DNA from: Chitinophagaceae bacterium
GTDB taxonomy: Bacteria; Bacteroidota; Bacteroidia; Chitinophagales; Chitinophagaceae
Length of the DNA stretch: 21,348 bases
Assembly (NCBI GenBank): GCA_023229465.1
Contig: JALNZE010000034.1
Location: 1-21,348 of the forward strand
Direction: 5' to 3'
The notes under the pieces are model-generated. The model ran no database searches. It saw only the letters and a list, made by a program, of their open reading frames with translations, and was not told the origin of the DNA. The translations under genes were made by a program, and so were the position numbers. Below, one piece after another: positions 1-9,074 of this stretch (position 1 is the stretch's first letter; each line of letters starts with the position of its first letter).

Positions 1-2702
1 ATGCGATACCATCAACACCCGTAGTAACCAATGGTGGCGCTATCTGTGCAGGCTCAACATTAACACTAAGTACAGCAAACGTAACTGGGGGAACGTTTAC
101 ATGGACAGGCCCCAACAGTTTTAGTTCATCATTACAAAATCCAACAATTACAACAGCCACCACCGGAGCCACAGGAACGTATTTGGTAACCGTATCAGTA
201 AATAGTTGTGTGAGTACGGCTGGAACAACAAGTGCAACAATCAATGCAATACCCTCCCTATCCATCACCACCCCCTCTACCCAATGCACCCCCTCCACCA
301 TTAACCTAACAGATGCAACCATTACCACTGGTAGCTCTGCTGGTTTAACCCTTGGTTATTTTTCTGATGCTATTGCCAGTAATAGTCTTACAACTCCTAC
401 TGCCATTGCTTCCAGCGGCACGTATTATGTAAAAGGGACCAATGCAAATAATTGCAGTGTCATCAAGCCGGTTATGGTAACCATTAATCCTAACCCCTCC
501 ATAAATATTAACCAGCCCGCGGCCATCTGCTCGCCGGGTACGGTGGATATTACCGCAACAATTAATATAGCAGGCAGCACCAGCGGATTAACCTATACTT
601 ATTTTACAGATGCTATAGCAACGCAACCGGTTACCGCACCAACTACTGTTGGCACAACAGGTACTTATTATATTAAGGGAACTACGGCTGATAATTGTTC
701 GGTAATAAAACCGGTAACCGTTAGCATTAATGCATTGCCTGCTGTAACGATTACCAATCCTGTAGCCGTTTGCAATCCCGCTTCGGTTAATCTAACAGCG
801 GCAACCATTACAGCCGGCAGTAGTACCGGACTAGCCTATACTTATTTTAGTGATGCGGCTACCAGTATCAGTATAGCTACACCTACTGTTATCAGTGTGT
901 CGGGCACTTATTATATTAAAGCAACCAATACAGCTAACTGTACTGTTTCGAAACCGGTGGTAGTTAGCATTAACGCTTCGCCCAACTTAACCATTACCAA
1001 TCCCGCCCCCGTTTGTGCACCGGGTTCGGCTAATTTAATAGCCGCGGCTATTACAAGAGGTAGTACAGCCGGACTCGTTTATTCACATTGGTTAGACGCG
1101 GCTGCTTCATTACCCCTAAACAATGCAGGCGCCATAACAACCGGCGGCACGTATTATATTAAAGCAGCTACCGCAGAAGGGTGCTCGGTTATACAAGCGG
1201 TTACTGCCAATATACTATCGCAACCCAATCTGGTGGTAAATTACCCGGTTGCTGTTTGTGCACCCGCTACCGTAAACCTTTTGCAGGCAAGCATTACAGC
1301 GGGGAGTACTGCCGGACTAAATTTTTCTTATTATACTGATTCAATGAATACCAATGCATTAGTAACCCCATCGGCAGTGGCCGCCCCAGGTACCTATTAT
1401 ATTAAAGGAACCCTGCCATCAGGCTGTAGTATGTCGAAACAGGTTATCGTAATTATTAATCCATCACCCTCCTTTCAAATTACCCAGCCGGCACCGGTTT
1501 GCGAGCCAGAAACGGTTAATATTACCTCACCCAATACAACCGATAGCCCAGGTTATACCTATTGGAAAGATCCAGCCCATACCATTCCGTTAACAACACC
1601 CTATGCAATAAATAGTTCCGGCATCTATTACATAAAAGGCGTTTTTACAAACGGCTGTTTATCATTGCTTCCTATAACTGTTACCATTAACCCTTTACCC
1701 AATGGGACCTTACAGACGGTAACAGAAAATTTTATTTGTGATGGCTCATCACAAATATTAAAAGCTTCTAACGCCTTTGCCTATCAATGGTATCGCGATC
1801 AAAACAGTATTCCGGGGGCCACGGCAGATAGTTTTGCCGCAACCACTGCCGGTATTTATACCGTTCAGTTTATGTCTAAAGAAGGCTGTAGTAAAGTAGC
1901 GTCTAATAACATACGGCTCGACCTGCTTACCAAACCCATTTTACAATTTAAACCCGGTAATGTTTGTGCGGGCTTGCCGGTAATTTTTTCCAATAACTCA
2001 TCCATCGCTTCTTCCGGCGGTATTAACTGGTTATGGGATTTTGGAGATGGCGCTTCTTCCAATTCTTTTTCGCCTGTGCATAGTTTTCAGCAAACGGGCA
2101 CTTATGCTATCTCTCTCAAGGCCATAAATACATCCTGTGCAACCCTTACTGAACAAATTATAACAGCGTATACCATTAGCGCTGCGCCAGCCGGTGCCAG
2201 GTATGATACCATTACGGCGGTAAACACAAAATCTTTTGTGCTGAATGCAAGATCCATTGGCAGCATTTATCTTTGGCAGCCCGCATGGGGTTTAAATAAT
2301 GCCACACTAAAATCGCCAACGGCTACGCTTAGTAACGAAACAGATTTTACCATCCGAATTACCAATGCGGCGGGATGTGTTACCACCGATTCTGTTTTTG
2401 TTAAACTGGCCAGTACCGGTGAAATATTTGTTGGGCAGGGATTTACACCCAATGGTGATGGCGTGAACGACAAGTGTTATCCACTGCTGTCGGGCATTCG
2501 GTCACTTACCTATTTTAAAATATTTAACCGTTGGGGTAACCAGGTATTTCAAACCAACGATGCCACTCCGCAAAACGGATGGAACGGAAAACTATCGGGC
2601 AAATGGCAACCTTCCGGAACTTATTTGTGGATCGCAGAAGCGATTGATGGAAGCGGGAAGGTGATTAAGCGGAGCGGGAACGTTATTTTAATTAATAATT
2701 AA
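1..2702 (+). CDS. Secreted repeat adhesin-like protein with gliding-motility/T9SS C-terminal domain (5' partial)
   Basis: The reading frame is open from the first full codon at base 3, so the gene starts before the window; 899 residues are visible. Visible residues 1-84 form a Ser/Thr-rich Ig-like module, followed by six Ig-like repeats (residues 85-566), another Ig-like module, a PKD domain (about 643-730, with the WDFGDG signature) and a further beta module. The last ~95 residues match the gliding-motility-associated CHU_C / type B T9SS sorting domain: FTPNGDGVND at about 814, then FKIFNRWGNQVFQ, a GWNG turn and SGTYLW. In Bacteroidota such domains direct export through the type IX system to the cell surface. 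Each 81-residue repeat has a cysteine pair that could form a disulfide. The PorP/SprF-like gene 73 bp downstream is the usual partner. A role in adhesion or surface structure is inferred; no catalytic domain is visible. Confidence 0.9.
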   Translation, partial: AIPSTPVVTNGGAICAGSTLTLSTANVTGGTFTWTGPNSFSSSLQNPTITTATTGATGTYLVTVSVNSCVSTAGTTSATINAIPSLSITTPSTQCTPSTINLTDATITTGSSAGLTLGYFSDAIASNSLTTPTAIASSGTYYVKGTNANNCSVIKPVMVTINPNPSININQPAAICSPGTVDITATINIAGSTSGLTYTYFTDAIATQPVTAPTTVGTTGTYYIKGTTADNCSVIKPVTVSINALPAVTITNPVAVCNPASVNLTAATITAGSSTGLAYTYFSDAATSISIATPTVISVSGTYYIKATNTANCTVSKPVVVSINASPNLTITNPAPVCAPGSANLIAAAITRGSTAGLVYSHWLDAAASLPLNNAGAITTGGTYYIKAATAEGCSVIQAVTANILSQPNLVVNYPVAVCAPATVNLLQASITAGSTAGLNFSYYTDSMNTNALVTPSAVAAPGTYYIKGTLPSGCSMSKQVIVIINPSPSFQITQPAPVCEPETVNITSPNTTDSPGYTYWKDPAHTIPLTTPYAINSSGIYYIKGVFTNGCLSLLPITVTINPLPNGTLQTVTENFICDGSSQILKASNAFAYQWYRDQNSIPGATADSFAATTAGIYTVQFMSKEGCSKVASNNIRLDLLTKPILQFKPGNVCAGLPVIFSNNSSIASSGGINWLWDFGDGASSNSFSPVHSFQQTGTYAISLKAINTSCATLTEQIITAYTISAAPAGARYDTITAVNTKSFVLNARSIGSIYLWQPAWGLNNATLKSPTATLSNETDFTIRITNAAGCVTTDSVFVKLASTGEIFVGQGFTPNGDGVNDKCYPLLSGIRSLTYFKIFNRWGNQVFQTNDATPQNGWNGKLSGKWQPSGTYLWIAEAIDGSGKVIKRSGNVILINN
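255..1700 (+). repeat. Six tandem protein-coding Ig-like repeats, 243 bp each
   Basis: Five consecutive units are exactly 81 codons long (255-497, 498-740, 741-983, 984-1226, 1227-1469). A shortened sixth unit has 77 codons (1470-1700). Each unit runs from an xxITNPAPVC-like start, through GSTAGLxYTYFSD and GTYYIK, to GCSVIKPVTVxINPxP. The units are clearly homologous in protein but diverged in DNA, so the expansion is old and length is conserved by selection or by in-frame recombination. Confidence 0.92.
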
Positions 2703-2718
2703 TAATTGTAAGGGGGGT

Positions 2719-2766
2719 GATCGTGAGTCGTGAGAAAAGTAATATCTAACAACTGTCAACTGCCAT
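2719..2766. repeat. Heptamer-periodic intergenic repeat (copy 1)
   Basis: The gap between the adhesin and the PorP-like gene carries CGTGAGTCGTGAG (2722-2734), the reverse complement of a 13-mer also found at 11865-11877 and 17888-17900. It is followed by three 7-bp units in the opposite sense, CTAACAA, CTGTCAA and CTGCCAT (2746-2766). It belongs to a set of 7-bp-periodic runs found in five gaps of this window. Function unknown. Confidence 0.6.
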
Positions 2767-2775
2767 CAAAAAATT

Positions 2776-3789
2776 ATGGGCTTAAAAAATATCCATAGCT
2801 TCTTTTTTCTACTATGCTTTATCATGAGCAGTAGTGCCGGTTATGGGCAGGATCCGCATTTTTCGCAGTATTTTAGTTCGCCGCTTACGTTTAATCCGGC
2901 AATGACGGGGTATTTTAACGGGGCGCACCGGTTTAGTTTCAATGTACGCAATCAATGGGCCGCATTGGGCGATCCGTATACTACCGGTACTGCCTCTTTC
3001 GATACAAAAATCTTTAAAAACGCGATAGGCAGTAATGATCGTTGGGGATTGGGGGTACATGCTTTGTATGATCAATCATCAGGGGGTATTTATAAAAACA
3101 GTTACCTCAGCTTATCAACCGGTTTTAATAAGGGGCTTGATGCGGAGGGTGATCAAAGTATTGGTATTGGGGTGCAGGCAAGTATTGCCGGTAATAGTGT
3201 TGACTTCAGTAAAATTTCTTTCAATAGCCAGTTTACCGGTGGCGGCTTCGACCTGAGCATACCCAGTGGCGAAACCATCTTAAACAGAACCATTACGTAT
3301 GTTGATCTGAACGCAGGTATACTCTATAATTATACAGATGAAAGCGGCAACCAGTTTTCTTTGGGGGCCGCTATGTTTCATATACTCAGGCCAAAGCTTA
3401 GTTATTTCAGCAACAATAATCCACAACTGGCACAACGATTTACCATACATGCCGGCGCCGGCTTTGCGGTAGGCGAACAGGATAATATTTTTGTAACGGC
3501 CCACCTGATGGAACAGGGCGGCACCAATGAATATGTATTGGGCGCCGCGTACGGAATAACACTCGGTACCAGCGATAAGCAATTGTACACGGGCGCCTGG
3601 CTAAGGGTAAATGATGCAGTGTACCCATACCTTGGCTTACGGGCAAATGAGTACCAGGTAGGCCTTAGTTACGACATTACCCGTTCCGGCATAAGCCGGG
3701 TAAATAAATGGAGCGGAAGCACGGAGCTTTCGTTTATTTATTATTTTAATAACAGTGGTAAGAAGAAGGGGATACCCTGCTTCTTTTAA
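2776..3789 (+). CDS. PorP/SprF family type IX secretion system membrane protein
   Basis: The 337-residue product starts with a signal peptide (about residues 1-25) followed directly by QDPHFSQYF and LTFNPAMTGYF, the hallmark N-terminus of the PorP/SprF family. The rest is an alternating beta pattern consistent with an outer-membrane barrel, and length is normal for the family. Members are linked to the type IX secretion system; SprF is needed for surface delivery of the SprB adhesin, and relatives are often encoded just after proteins with type B C-terminal domains. That is the arrangement here, so this protein probably serves the upstream adhesin (inference). The ATG at 2776 follows an A-rich stretch rather than a Shine-Dalgarno site, as is normal in Bacteroidota. 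The stop codon lies 1 bp from the stop of the convergent gene. Confidence 0.9.
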   Translation: MGLKNIHSFFFLLCFIMSSSAGYGQDPHFSQYFSSPLTFNPAMTGYFNGAHRFSFNVRNQWAALGDPYTTGTASFDTKIFKNAIGSNDRWGLGVHALYDQSSGGIYKNSYLSLSTGFNKGLDAEGDQSIGIGVQASIAGNSVDFSKISFNSQFTGGGFDLSIPSGETILNRTITYVDLNAGILYNYTDESGNQFSLGAAMFHILRPKLSYFSNNNPQLAQRFTIHAGAGFAVGEQDNIFVTAHLMEQGGTNEYVLGAAYGITLGTSDKQLYTGAWLRVNDAVYPYLGLRANEYQVGLSYDITRSGISRVNKWSGSTELSFIYYFNNSGKKKGIPCFF

Positions 3790-3790
3790 A

Positions 3791-4087
3791 CTACAACCTA
3801 ATTACACTATTGCTTCCGCCATACACATTTGAGCGCTGTGCATCGGCAGCAGGATCATTGATCCATTCTGTTGCGTTAACGAGGTATTTAAATTCGTGTT
3901 GTGAATTTTTAGGTAAGGATACGTCAGCCGTAAAACTGCCGTCTTTCTTTTTGCTCATCACAATGGCATTTTCCCAGTCGCTGTTCAGGCCAAGGATATC
4001 AACAGTTTCAGCATTGATTGCCTCATTAGCGAAAGAAAATTTTACCTTGCAATAGTCTTTTGTCTTGAAATATGTTTTTTGTATCAT
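3791..4087 (-). CDS. Stand-alone CBM48/isoamylase early-set domain protein
   Basis: The 98-residue protein consists of one Ig-like fold of the CBM48 / AMPK-type glycogen-binding family: a sheet with VDILGLNSDWENAIVMSKKKDG, then SLPKNSQHEFKYLVNATEW, and the closing NDPAADAQRSNVYGGSNSVI, where the N-D-P-x-A-D and G-x-x-N-S-V signatures are intact. No signal peptide and no attached glycosidase are visible, so it is probably cytoplasmic. In larger enzymes the domain binds alpha-glucans; single-domain versions are common in Bacteroidota, and their role is not settled. Cys, Lys and Phe near the N-terminus do not suggest a different start. The gene is convergent with the PorP-like gene with one base between stops, and no terminator hairpin separates them. 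Confidence 0.82.
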   Translation of the reverse strand: MIQKTYFKTKDYCKVKFSFANEAINAETVDILGLNSDWENAIVMSKKKDGSFTADVSLPKNSQHEFKYLVNATEWINDPAADAQRSNVYGGSNSVIRL

Positions 4088-4198
4088 TTTGCTTAGATTT
4101 TAACCCTTGATACGCAAAACCGGGGAAAGTAACCCACTAAGAATGCCAAAAAAGGGGAGAAGGTTCAAAAAATCATCATTTATTAATCAACCGGGTAG

Positions 4199-4227
4199 TT
4201 GCTGATAGCGGTAGCCGGATATATTTG
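4199..4227 (+). promoter_or_regulatory. Bacteroidota-type promoter for the phosphoesterase/TonB-receptor operon
   Basis: TTG at 4199-4201 is followed after 18 nt by TATATTTG at 4220-4227, a full match to the Bacteroidota -33/-7 consensus (TTG, about 17-23 nt, TAnnTTTG). Transcription would begin near 4233, about 20 nt before the ATG at 4256. This argues that the in-frame TTG at 4199 is the -33 element and not a start codon. Confidence 0.65.
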
Positions 4228-4255
4228 CAGATACCATCTATCAAAACCCTGTAAT

Positions 4256-7000
4256 ATGCCGGTCAAAAACATCCTGAATCAAACACTGCTATTGTTAGTA
4301 ACCGTTTTTTCCCTGCCTGTTTCTCTTGCAGCGCAACAACCCGTTACCGTTTTACAGGTACCCGGTAAGAACCGTTTTTGTACCATTAATGAAAAAGGGG
4401 TATCTGTATTACCCAGTGGCCGTTTTCTTACACCTGCCGGTAAGTTGATACGCATTACAAACGATCCTTTTGGGATGGCTATTTCCCCGGATGGAAAAAA
4501 AGCGGTCACGTTGCACGATGGCGTTTTTACTATCATAGATATCGCTTCACTACAAAATACCAGGGTGCCCGGCTACGATAAAAAAATACCATCCCCCTTA
4601 TCCAATAGTTCTTTTTTGGGGGTGGCTTTCGCACCCGATTCAAAAACAGTATACCTGAGTGGTGGAGATAATGGCGCTGTTATTGTGTATGATATTGAGC
4701 GAAAGCAACGGATAGATTCCATTTCATTGAACGGGAGTATAGCGGGGGAAAAATTCGCGGAGAGTTTTACCGCTGATTTATTAATTAACCATGATGAGTT
4801 ATTGATTTTAGACAGGGGTAATTTTCGGATGGTGCGCTATCATCTGACCGAAAAGAAAATAACAGCTTCCATACCCGCCGGCCGTCAGCCATTCGGACTG
4901 GCCATAAGCGCCGATGCCAAAACCGCTTTTGTAGCCAATGTGGGTATGTATGCCTACCCGTTAATAGCAGGAGCCACTGAAGATAATTATGACGCGCTGA
5001 TGATTTCCCGCCATCCTTATGGCGATAATACCAAAGAGTCGATTGAAGGAACCATCATCGATGGAAAAAAAATTCCGGGTGTAGGAAGCCCGCTATCACC
5101 CGAAGCGATGAGTGTATTTACCATTGACCTGGCAACCAATAAAGTAGTTGATAAATTTAAAACCGGTAACCAGATCGGAGAAATGATTGAAGGGGCAGAA
5201 GTGGTGGGCGGCGCCAGTCCTAATTCCATTGCCGTTGGAAAAAATTACATATATGTAACTAATGCTACTAATGATAATATTGCCGTGATTGATTATACCA
5301 ATCACCGGATAGTGGGCCATATCCCCATCACCGTTGATGCGCGTATTGATCGCTATCGCGGTTTATTACCTTTTGGTATTACGTTAAGCAAAGATGAGAA
5401 AACATTGTATGTGGCTTTATTGGGTTTTAATGCAGTGGCGGTAATTGATGTAGAGAAGAAAATAACGAAAGGATTGATACCTGCCGGCTGGGGCCCTGCA
5501 AGGGTTCAGTTATCGGCCGATGAAAAAGAATTGTATGTGATTTCCTGCCGTGGCTTAGGGGCTGGACCCAATGGTGGCGCCGGTTTTATAGCTCCACCAC
5601 AAGGCACGTATATTGGTGATATTCAGTTGGGCAGTTTTCAAAAAATTCCGATGCCCGATAAATCCGCGCTGGCTGCTTACACTGCACAAACTATCCGCAA
5701 TACTTTTGAATCGGTTAGAGTGAATGATACATTGGCCAATCCGTTACCCGCTTTGCCGGGTATGCGGGAGAGTCCGATTAAATATATTGTGTACATCACC
5801 AAAGAAAACAGAACGTATGATGAAGTACTGGGGCAGTTAAAAAATGCTAAAGGCGATAGAACCCTGGCCAGGTTTGGGGTTGATTGTGAGTATACCCTAC
5901 CCGATTCTTTACGTGCCAGGTTTAAGAATGTAAAAATTTCTCCCAACCATCATAAACTGGCAAAACAATTCGCTTTCAGTGATAATTTTTATTGCGATAG
6001 CGATGCCTCTATTCACGGGCATCACTGGATGATGGGCGTTATTCCCAATGAATGGGTTGAAACCAATTCGAGTGTAAGTAAAACGGCTAATTTATTTTCA
6101 CAGGCGCCGGGCCGGCGCTTCCCCGGTTCTACAGGCAGTATGGATCCGGAAGATTATGCGGAAATTGGAGGTTTATGGGAAGCGTTGGAAAGAAAGAATA
6201 TCCCCTTCTATAATTTTGGCGAAGCCAATGAAACGGCGCATGTTCGCGAAAGCTGGTATGATACGGCCACCGGTGCCGGACATGGGGTAATGGTACCTAT
6301 GCAAAAAGCTTTGTATAAAAATACCAGTACCCATTATGCAGGTTTTAATTCCAATATTCCCGACCAGTTCAGGATGAACCAGTTTGAAGAAGAGTTTACC
6401 AATAAGTGGCTGAAAGGAAAAGAAAAAATGCCTTCTTTAATTGCCATGCAGGTTCCCAATGACCATGGCTCACGCGCAAGGCCTGAGGATGGTTATTATT
6501 TTCCGCATTCTTATATGGCGGATAATGACCTGGCTGTGGGCAGAATACTTCATTTTTTATCGCGTACCCCCTACTGGAAAAATATGCTGGTGGTGATTAC
6601 AGAAGATGACCCCCAGGGTGGCGTGGATCATATTGATGCGCACCGTTCTATACTGATGATGGCAGGCCCTTATGTAAAACGCGGCTATGTTAGTCATACA
6701 CATGCTAACTTCGGTTCTATTTTAAAAACAATCTATAATATTTTAAGTGTGCCCTATGTAAACCAGTATGATGCTACCGCTTCTTTATTACAGGATTTTT
6801 TTACAGACAAACCCGATTACACGGAGTACACACTCGAAAAAAATGATGAGCGGGTATTTGATGTAAATAAAGCGATGAAGCCTTATCATAAAACGATTGA
6901 TTGGCGTAAAATTTTAAAAGGACCGGAGATGGATGATATCAAGGATATGCGGGCCGATCATTATCGGCAGCAACAAAAATTTTCGGGATTCAATCAATAA
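4256..7000 (+). CDS. YncE-like beta-propeller / phosphoesterase (alkaline phosphatase superfamily) fusion
   Basis: The 914-residue product has an N-terminal signal peptide (about 1-26, ending SLAAQQ), then about 450 residues of YVTN/YncE-type beta-propeller with repeated blades (for example IPAGRQPFGLAISADAKTAF and TLYVALLGFNAVAVIDVEKK). The C-terminal half is a PF04185-type phosphoesterase of the alkaline phosphatase superfamily. Candidate metal and catalytic residues include ENRTYDE (517-523, with T520 as likely nucleophile), DHGSRARPEDG from 736, ITEDDPQGGVDHIDAHR (D784/D785, D791/H792, H796) and HTHANFGS. It is likely periplasmic or surface-exposed and acts on a phosphate ester, but the substrate cannot be read. 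The ATG at 4256 was chosen because it begins the signal peptide and lies ~20 nt after the predicted transcription start. The next gene begins 5 bp after the stop, so the two form an operon. Confidence 0.88.
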   Translation: MPVKNILNQTLLLLVTVFSLPVSLAAQQPVTVLQVPGKNRFCTINEKGVSVLPSGRFLTPAGKLIRITNDPFGMAISPDGKKAVTLHDGVFTIIDIASLQNTRVPGYDKKIPSPLSNSSFLGVAFAPDSKTVYLSGGDNGAVIVYDIERKQRIDSISLNGSIAGEKFAESFTADLLINHDELLILDRGNFRMVRYHLTEKKITASIPAGRQPFGLAISADAKTAFVANVGMYAYPLIAGATEDNYDALMISRHPYGDNTKESIEGTIIDGKKIPGVGSPLSPEAMSVFTIDLATNKVVDKFKTGNQIGEMIEGAEVVGGASPNSIAVGKNYIYVTNATNDNIAVIDYTNHRIVGHIPITVDARIDRYRGLLPFGITLSKDEKTLYVALLGFNAVAVIDVEKKITKGLIPAGWGPARVQLSADEKELYVISCRGLGAGPNGGAGFIAPPQGTYIGDIQLGSFQKIPMPDKSALAAYTAQTIRNTFESVRVNDTLANPLPALPGMRESPIKYIVYITKENRTYDEVLGQLKNAKGDRTLARFGVDCEYTLPDSLRARFKNVKISPNHHKLAKQFAFSDNFYCDSDASIHGHHWMMGVIPNEWVETNSSVSKTANLFSQAPGRRFPGSTGSMDPEDYAEIGGLWEALERKNIPFYNFGEANETAHVRESWYDTATGAGHGVMVPMQKALYKNTSTHYAGFNSNIPDQFRMNQFEEEFTNKWLKGKEKMPSLIAMQVPNDHGSRARPEDGYYFPHSYMADNDLAVGRILHFLSRTPYWKNMLVVITEDDPQGGVDHIDAHRSILMMAGPYVKRGYVSHTHANFGSILKTIYNILSVPYVNQYDATASLLQDFFTDKPDYTEYTLEKNDERVFDVNKAMKPYHKTIDWRKILKGPEMDDIKDMRADHYRQQQKFSGFNQ

Positions 7001-7005
7001 AATAC

Positions 7006-9057
7006 ATGCCGCGGGTAACTAAATATTTTCTATTGCTGTATGGTCTCATGCTCCCCTGCTTAAGTTTTTCGCAGGATGGTATTGAGGTAAAAAAAGATAC
7101 AGTGGGTATGCTGGAAGAAGTGGTGGTAACGGCAACCAGGAAAATAACTACTGCGCAGCAACTGCCATTTTCTTATAATCTGGTTACTGCTAAACAGATG
7201 GCGCGGGCCGGTTTTAGAACCATACCGGAAGCATTGATGGGTTCGGTGGGTGTGTTTGTACAAAAAACAAATCATGGTGGCGGTTCTGCTTTTGTAAGGG
7301 GCCTCACCGGTAACCAAACACTGGTGCTGGTGGATGGTATTCGTTTTAACAATGCCACATTCCGGTATGGCCCTAATCAATACCTGAATACAGTTGATAT
7401 GTATACGGTTGATAAAGTGGAAGTGGTACGCGGTACGGGTTCGGTGCAATATGGCTCTGATGCCATGGGTGGTGTAATTCAACTGTTTACCAGAGAGCCT
7501 GCTTTCGGAAAAAAATTGTTCAGCGCCAACACAGTGGGTAAAATGGTTTCGCGGGATATGGAATACACGGCAAGGGCCGAACTGGGTTACCGGTCAGAAA
7601 AAATAGCTATGTCTGCAGGCTATACCAACCGAAAATTCGGCGATTTATTCGGTGGCGATTCAACAGGCCGCCAGTTGCCTTCGGGATATGCTGAACAGGC
7701 TTTTGATGTTAAAATGAAATTCAGGATAGGCAAACAAACCGCCCTTACCGCTTCGCACCAGTATGTAAAACAGGAGCAGGTTCCTCTTTATCATAAAGTG
7801 AAACTGGAAAATTTTGCCTATTATTTTTTCTCTCCGCAGGAACGAAAAATGAGTTATTTGAAACTGGAAACAAAAACCAGTGCGCCCTTGTTATCGGCTG
7901 TTACTTTTATTTTGTCTGCACAGGAGAGCATTGAAAAAAGAGATTATTACAAACAGGCCAATGCCAACCGCTTTACCGAAGAAGACCGGGTAAAAACCAT
8001 GGGGGCAACGGTTGATATTAGTTCTGTACCGGGAACAGATTGGCAGGTAAATAGCGGTATAGAATATTATCATGATAAAGTGAACAGTGTTAAATGGCAA
8101 ATACCCATTGCCACATCGCCGGGGCAACGGTTGAGAGGTCTTTATCCGGATGCTTCTTCGGATAATAATTTTTCTTTGTATACCCTGCATCATATTAAAG
8201 CAGGCGCCTTTGATATAGAAGCCGGGTTACGTTATAACACCATGGGCATTCATATACCCGATACCAGTATATCAACCGTAAAATTGGGCAATGTATCTGT
8301 GCATCCCTCCTCATTGGTAGTGAATGCGGCTCTGGGGTATTCCATTAACCGGAGGTCGAGAGTGTATAGTTCTTTCAGCACAGGGTATCGTACGCCTAAT
8401 ATTGATGATATGGGTAGTTTGGGGCTGGTTGATTTCCGGTATGAAGTGCCGGCCTATGGTCTTCGTCCTGAAAAAAGCTATCATACAGAATTGGGCTACC
8501 GTTTTCATAACAGGCAAGTACAAACATCGGTAGCTATTTATTATATGTACCTCACCGATTTAATTTCGCGGGTGCAGGTTCCCGGGCAGCAAGCAGGCGG
8601 ATACAATGTGTATACCAAAGAAAATAACCAGGCGTCTTTTGTAAAAGGCGCTGAGTTAGAATTGCGGTATCAGCTTTCTGCTGCTTTTAGTTTTTATACG
8701 GGTGCGGCCTATGCATACGGACAAAACGTATCAGCCAATGAACCCATGCGACGGATACCTCCTTTTAACGGAAGGGTACAATTGCAATATCATTGGCAAC
8801 ATTCCTATGTAAGTGTGGAAGATCTTTTTGCCGGTGCGCAAACGCGTTTGGCAAAAGGAGATAAGGAGGATAATCGTATCCAGGCAGGCGGCACACCTGG
8901 ATGGAATTTGGTAAACCTGAATGGGGGTTATGCAGCTAAACATTTTTCTGTGAGAACAGGTATTCAGAATCTACTGAATATAGATTATCGCACACATGGC
9001 AGTGGCATCAATGGAATGGGAAGGGCGGTATGGTTGTCGTTACAGGTTATGCTCTAA
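7006..9057 (+). CDS. TonB-dependent outer-membrane receptor
   Basis: This 683-residue protein has a signal peptide (about 1-23, ending CLSFSQ), a TonB-box-like segment EEVVVTATRK near residues 37-46, and a plug domain (about 50-165). The plug shows FVRGLTGNQTLVLVDGIRFN, VDKVEVVRGTGSVQYGSDAMGGVI and other canonical motifs. The remaining ~500 residues form a beta barrel. It lacks the N-terminal carboxypeptidase-like domain and the SusD partner of polysaccharide systems, so it resembles BtuB/CirA-type importers of vitamins, metal chelates or small ligands. The 5-bp spacing behind the phosphoesterase gene suggests that the receptor imports the ligand or product handled by that enzyme (inference). 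It is convergent with tadA with 17 bp between the genes. Confidence 0.92.
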   Translation: MPRVTKYFLLLYGLMLPCLSFSQDGIEVKKDTVGMLEEVVVTATRKITTAQQLPFSYNLVTAKQMARAGFRTIPEALMGSVGVFVQKTNHGGGSAFVRGLTGNQTLVLVDGIRFNNATFRYGPNQYLNTVDMYTVDKVEVVRGTGSVQYGSDAMGGVIQLFTREPAFGKKLFSANTVGKMVSRDMEYTARAELGYRSEKIAMSAGYTNRKFGDLFGGDSTGRQLPSGYAEQAFDVKMKFRIGKQTALTASHQYVKQEQVPLYHKVKLENFAYYFFSPQERKMSYLKLETKTSAPLLSAVTFILSAQESIEKRDYYKQANANRFTEEDRVKTMGATVDISSVPGTDWQVNSGIEYYHDKVNSVKWQIPIATSPGQRLRGLYPDASSDNNFSLYTLHHIKAGAFDIEAGLRYNTMGIHIPDTSISTVKLGNVSVHPSSLVVNAALGYSINRRSRVYSSFSTGYRTPNIDDMGSLGLVDFRYEVPAYGLRPEKSYHTELGYRFHNRQVQTSVAIYYMYLTDLISRVQVPGQQAGGYNVYTKENNQASFVKGAELELRYQLSAAFSFYTGAAYAYGQNVSANEPMRRIPPFNGRVQLQYHWQHSYVSVEDLFAGAQTRLAKGDKEDNRIQAGGTPGWNLVNLNGGYAAKHFSVRTGIQNLLNIDYRTHGSGINGMGRAVWLSLQVML

Positions 9058-9074
9058 AAAATATCAGCGAATCG

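Noticed and set aside
4199..4255. TTG at 4199 as start of the phosphoesterase
   Set aside because: The TTG fits as the -33 promoter element, and the ATG at 4256 starts a normal signal peptide. The 19 extra residues have no signal-like character.
7060..7482. 140-codon minus-strand frame inside the TonB receptor plug region
   Set aside because: It is an antisense shadow of a well-supported receptor gene, with no recognisable domain.
9058..9074. Terminator between the TonB receptor and tadA
   Set aside because: Only a 5-bp stem (AGCGA/TCGCT) reaching into the tadA 3' end is present, without a clear T-run.
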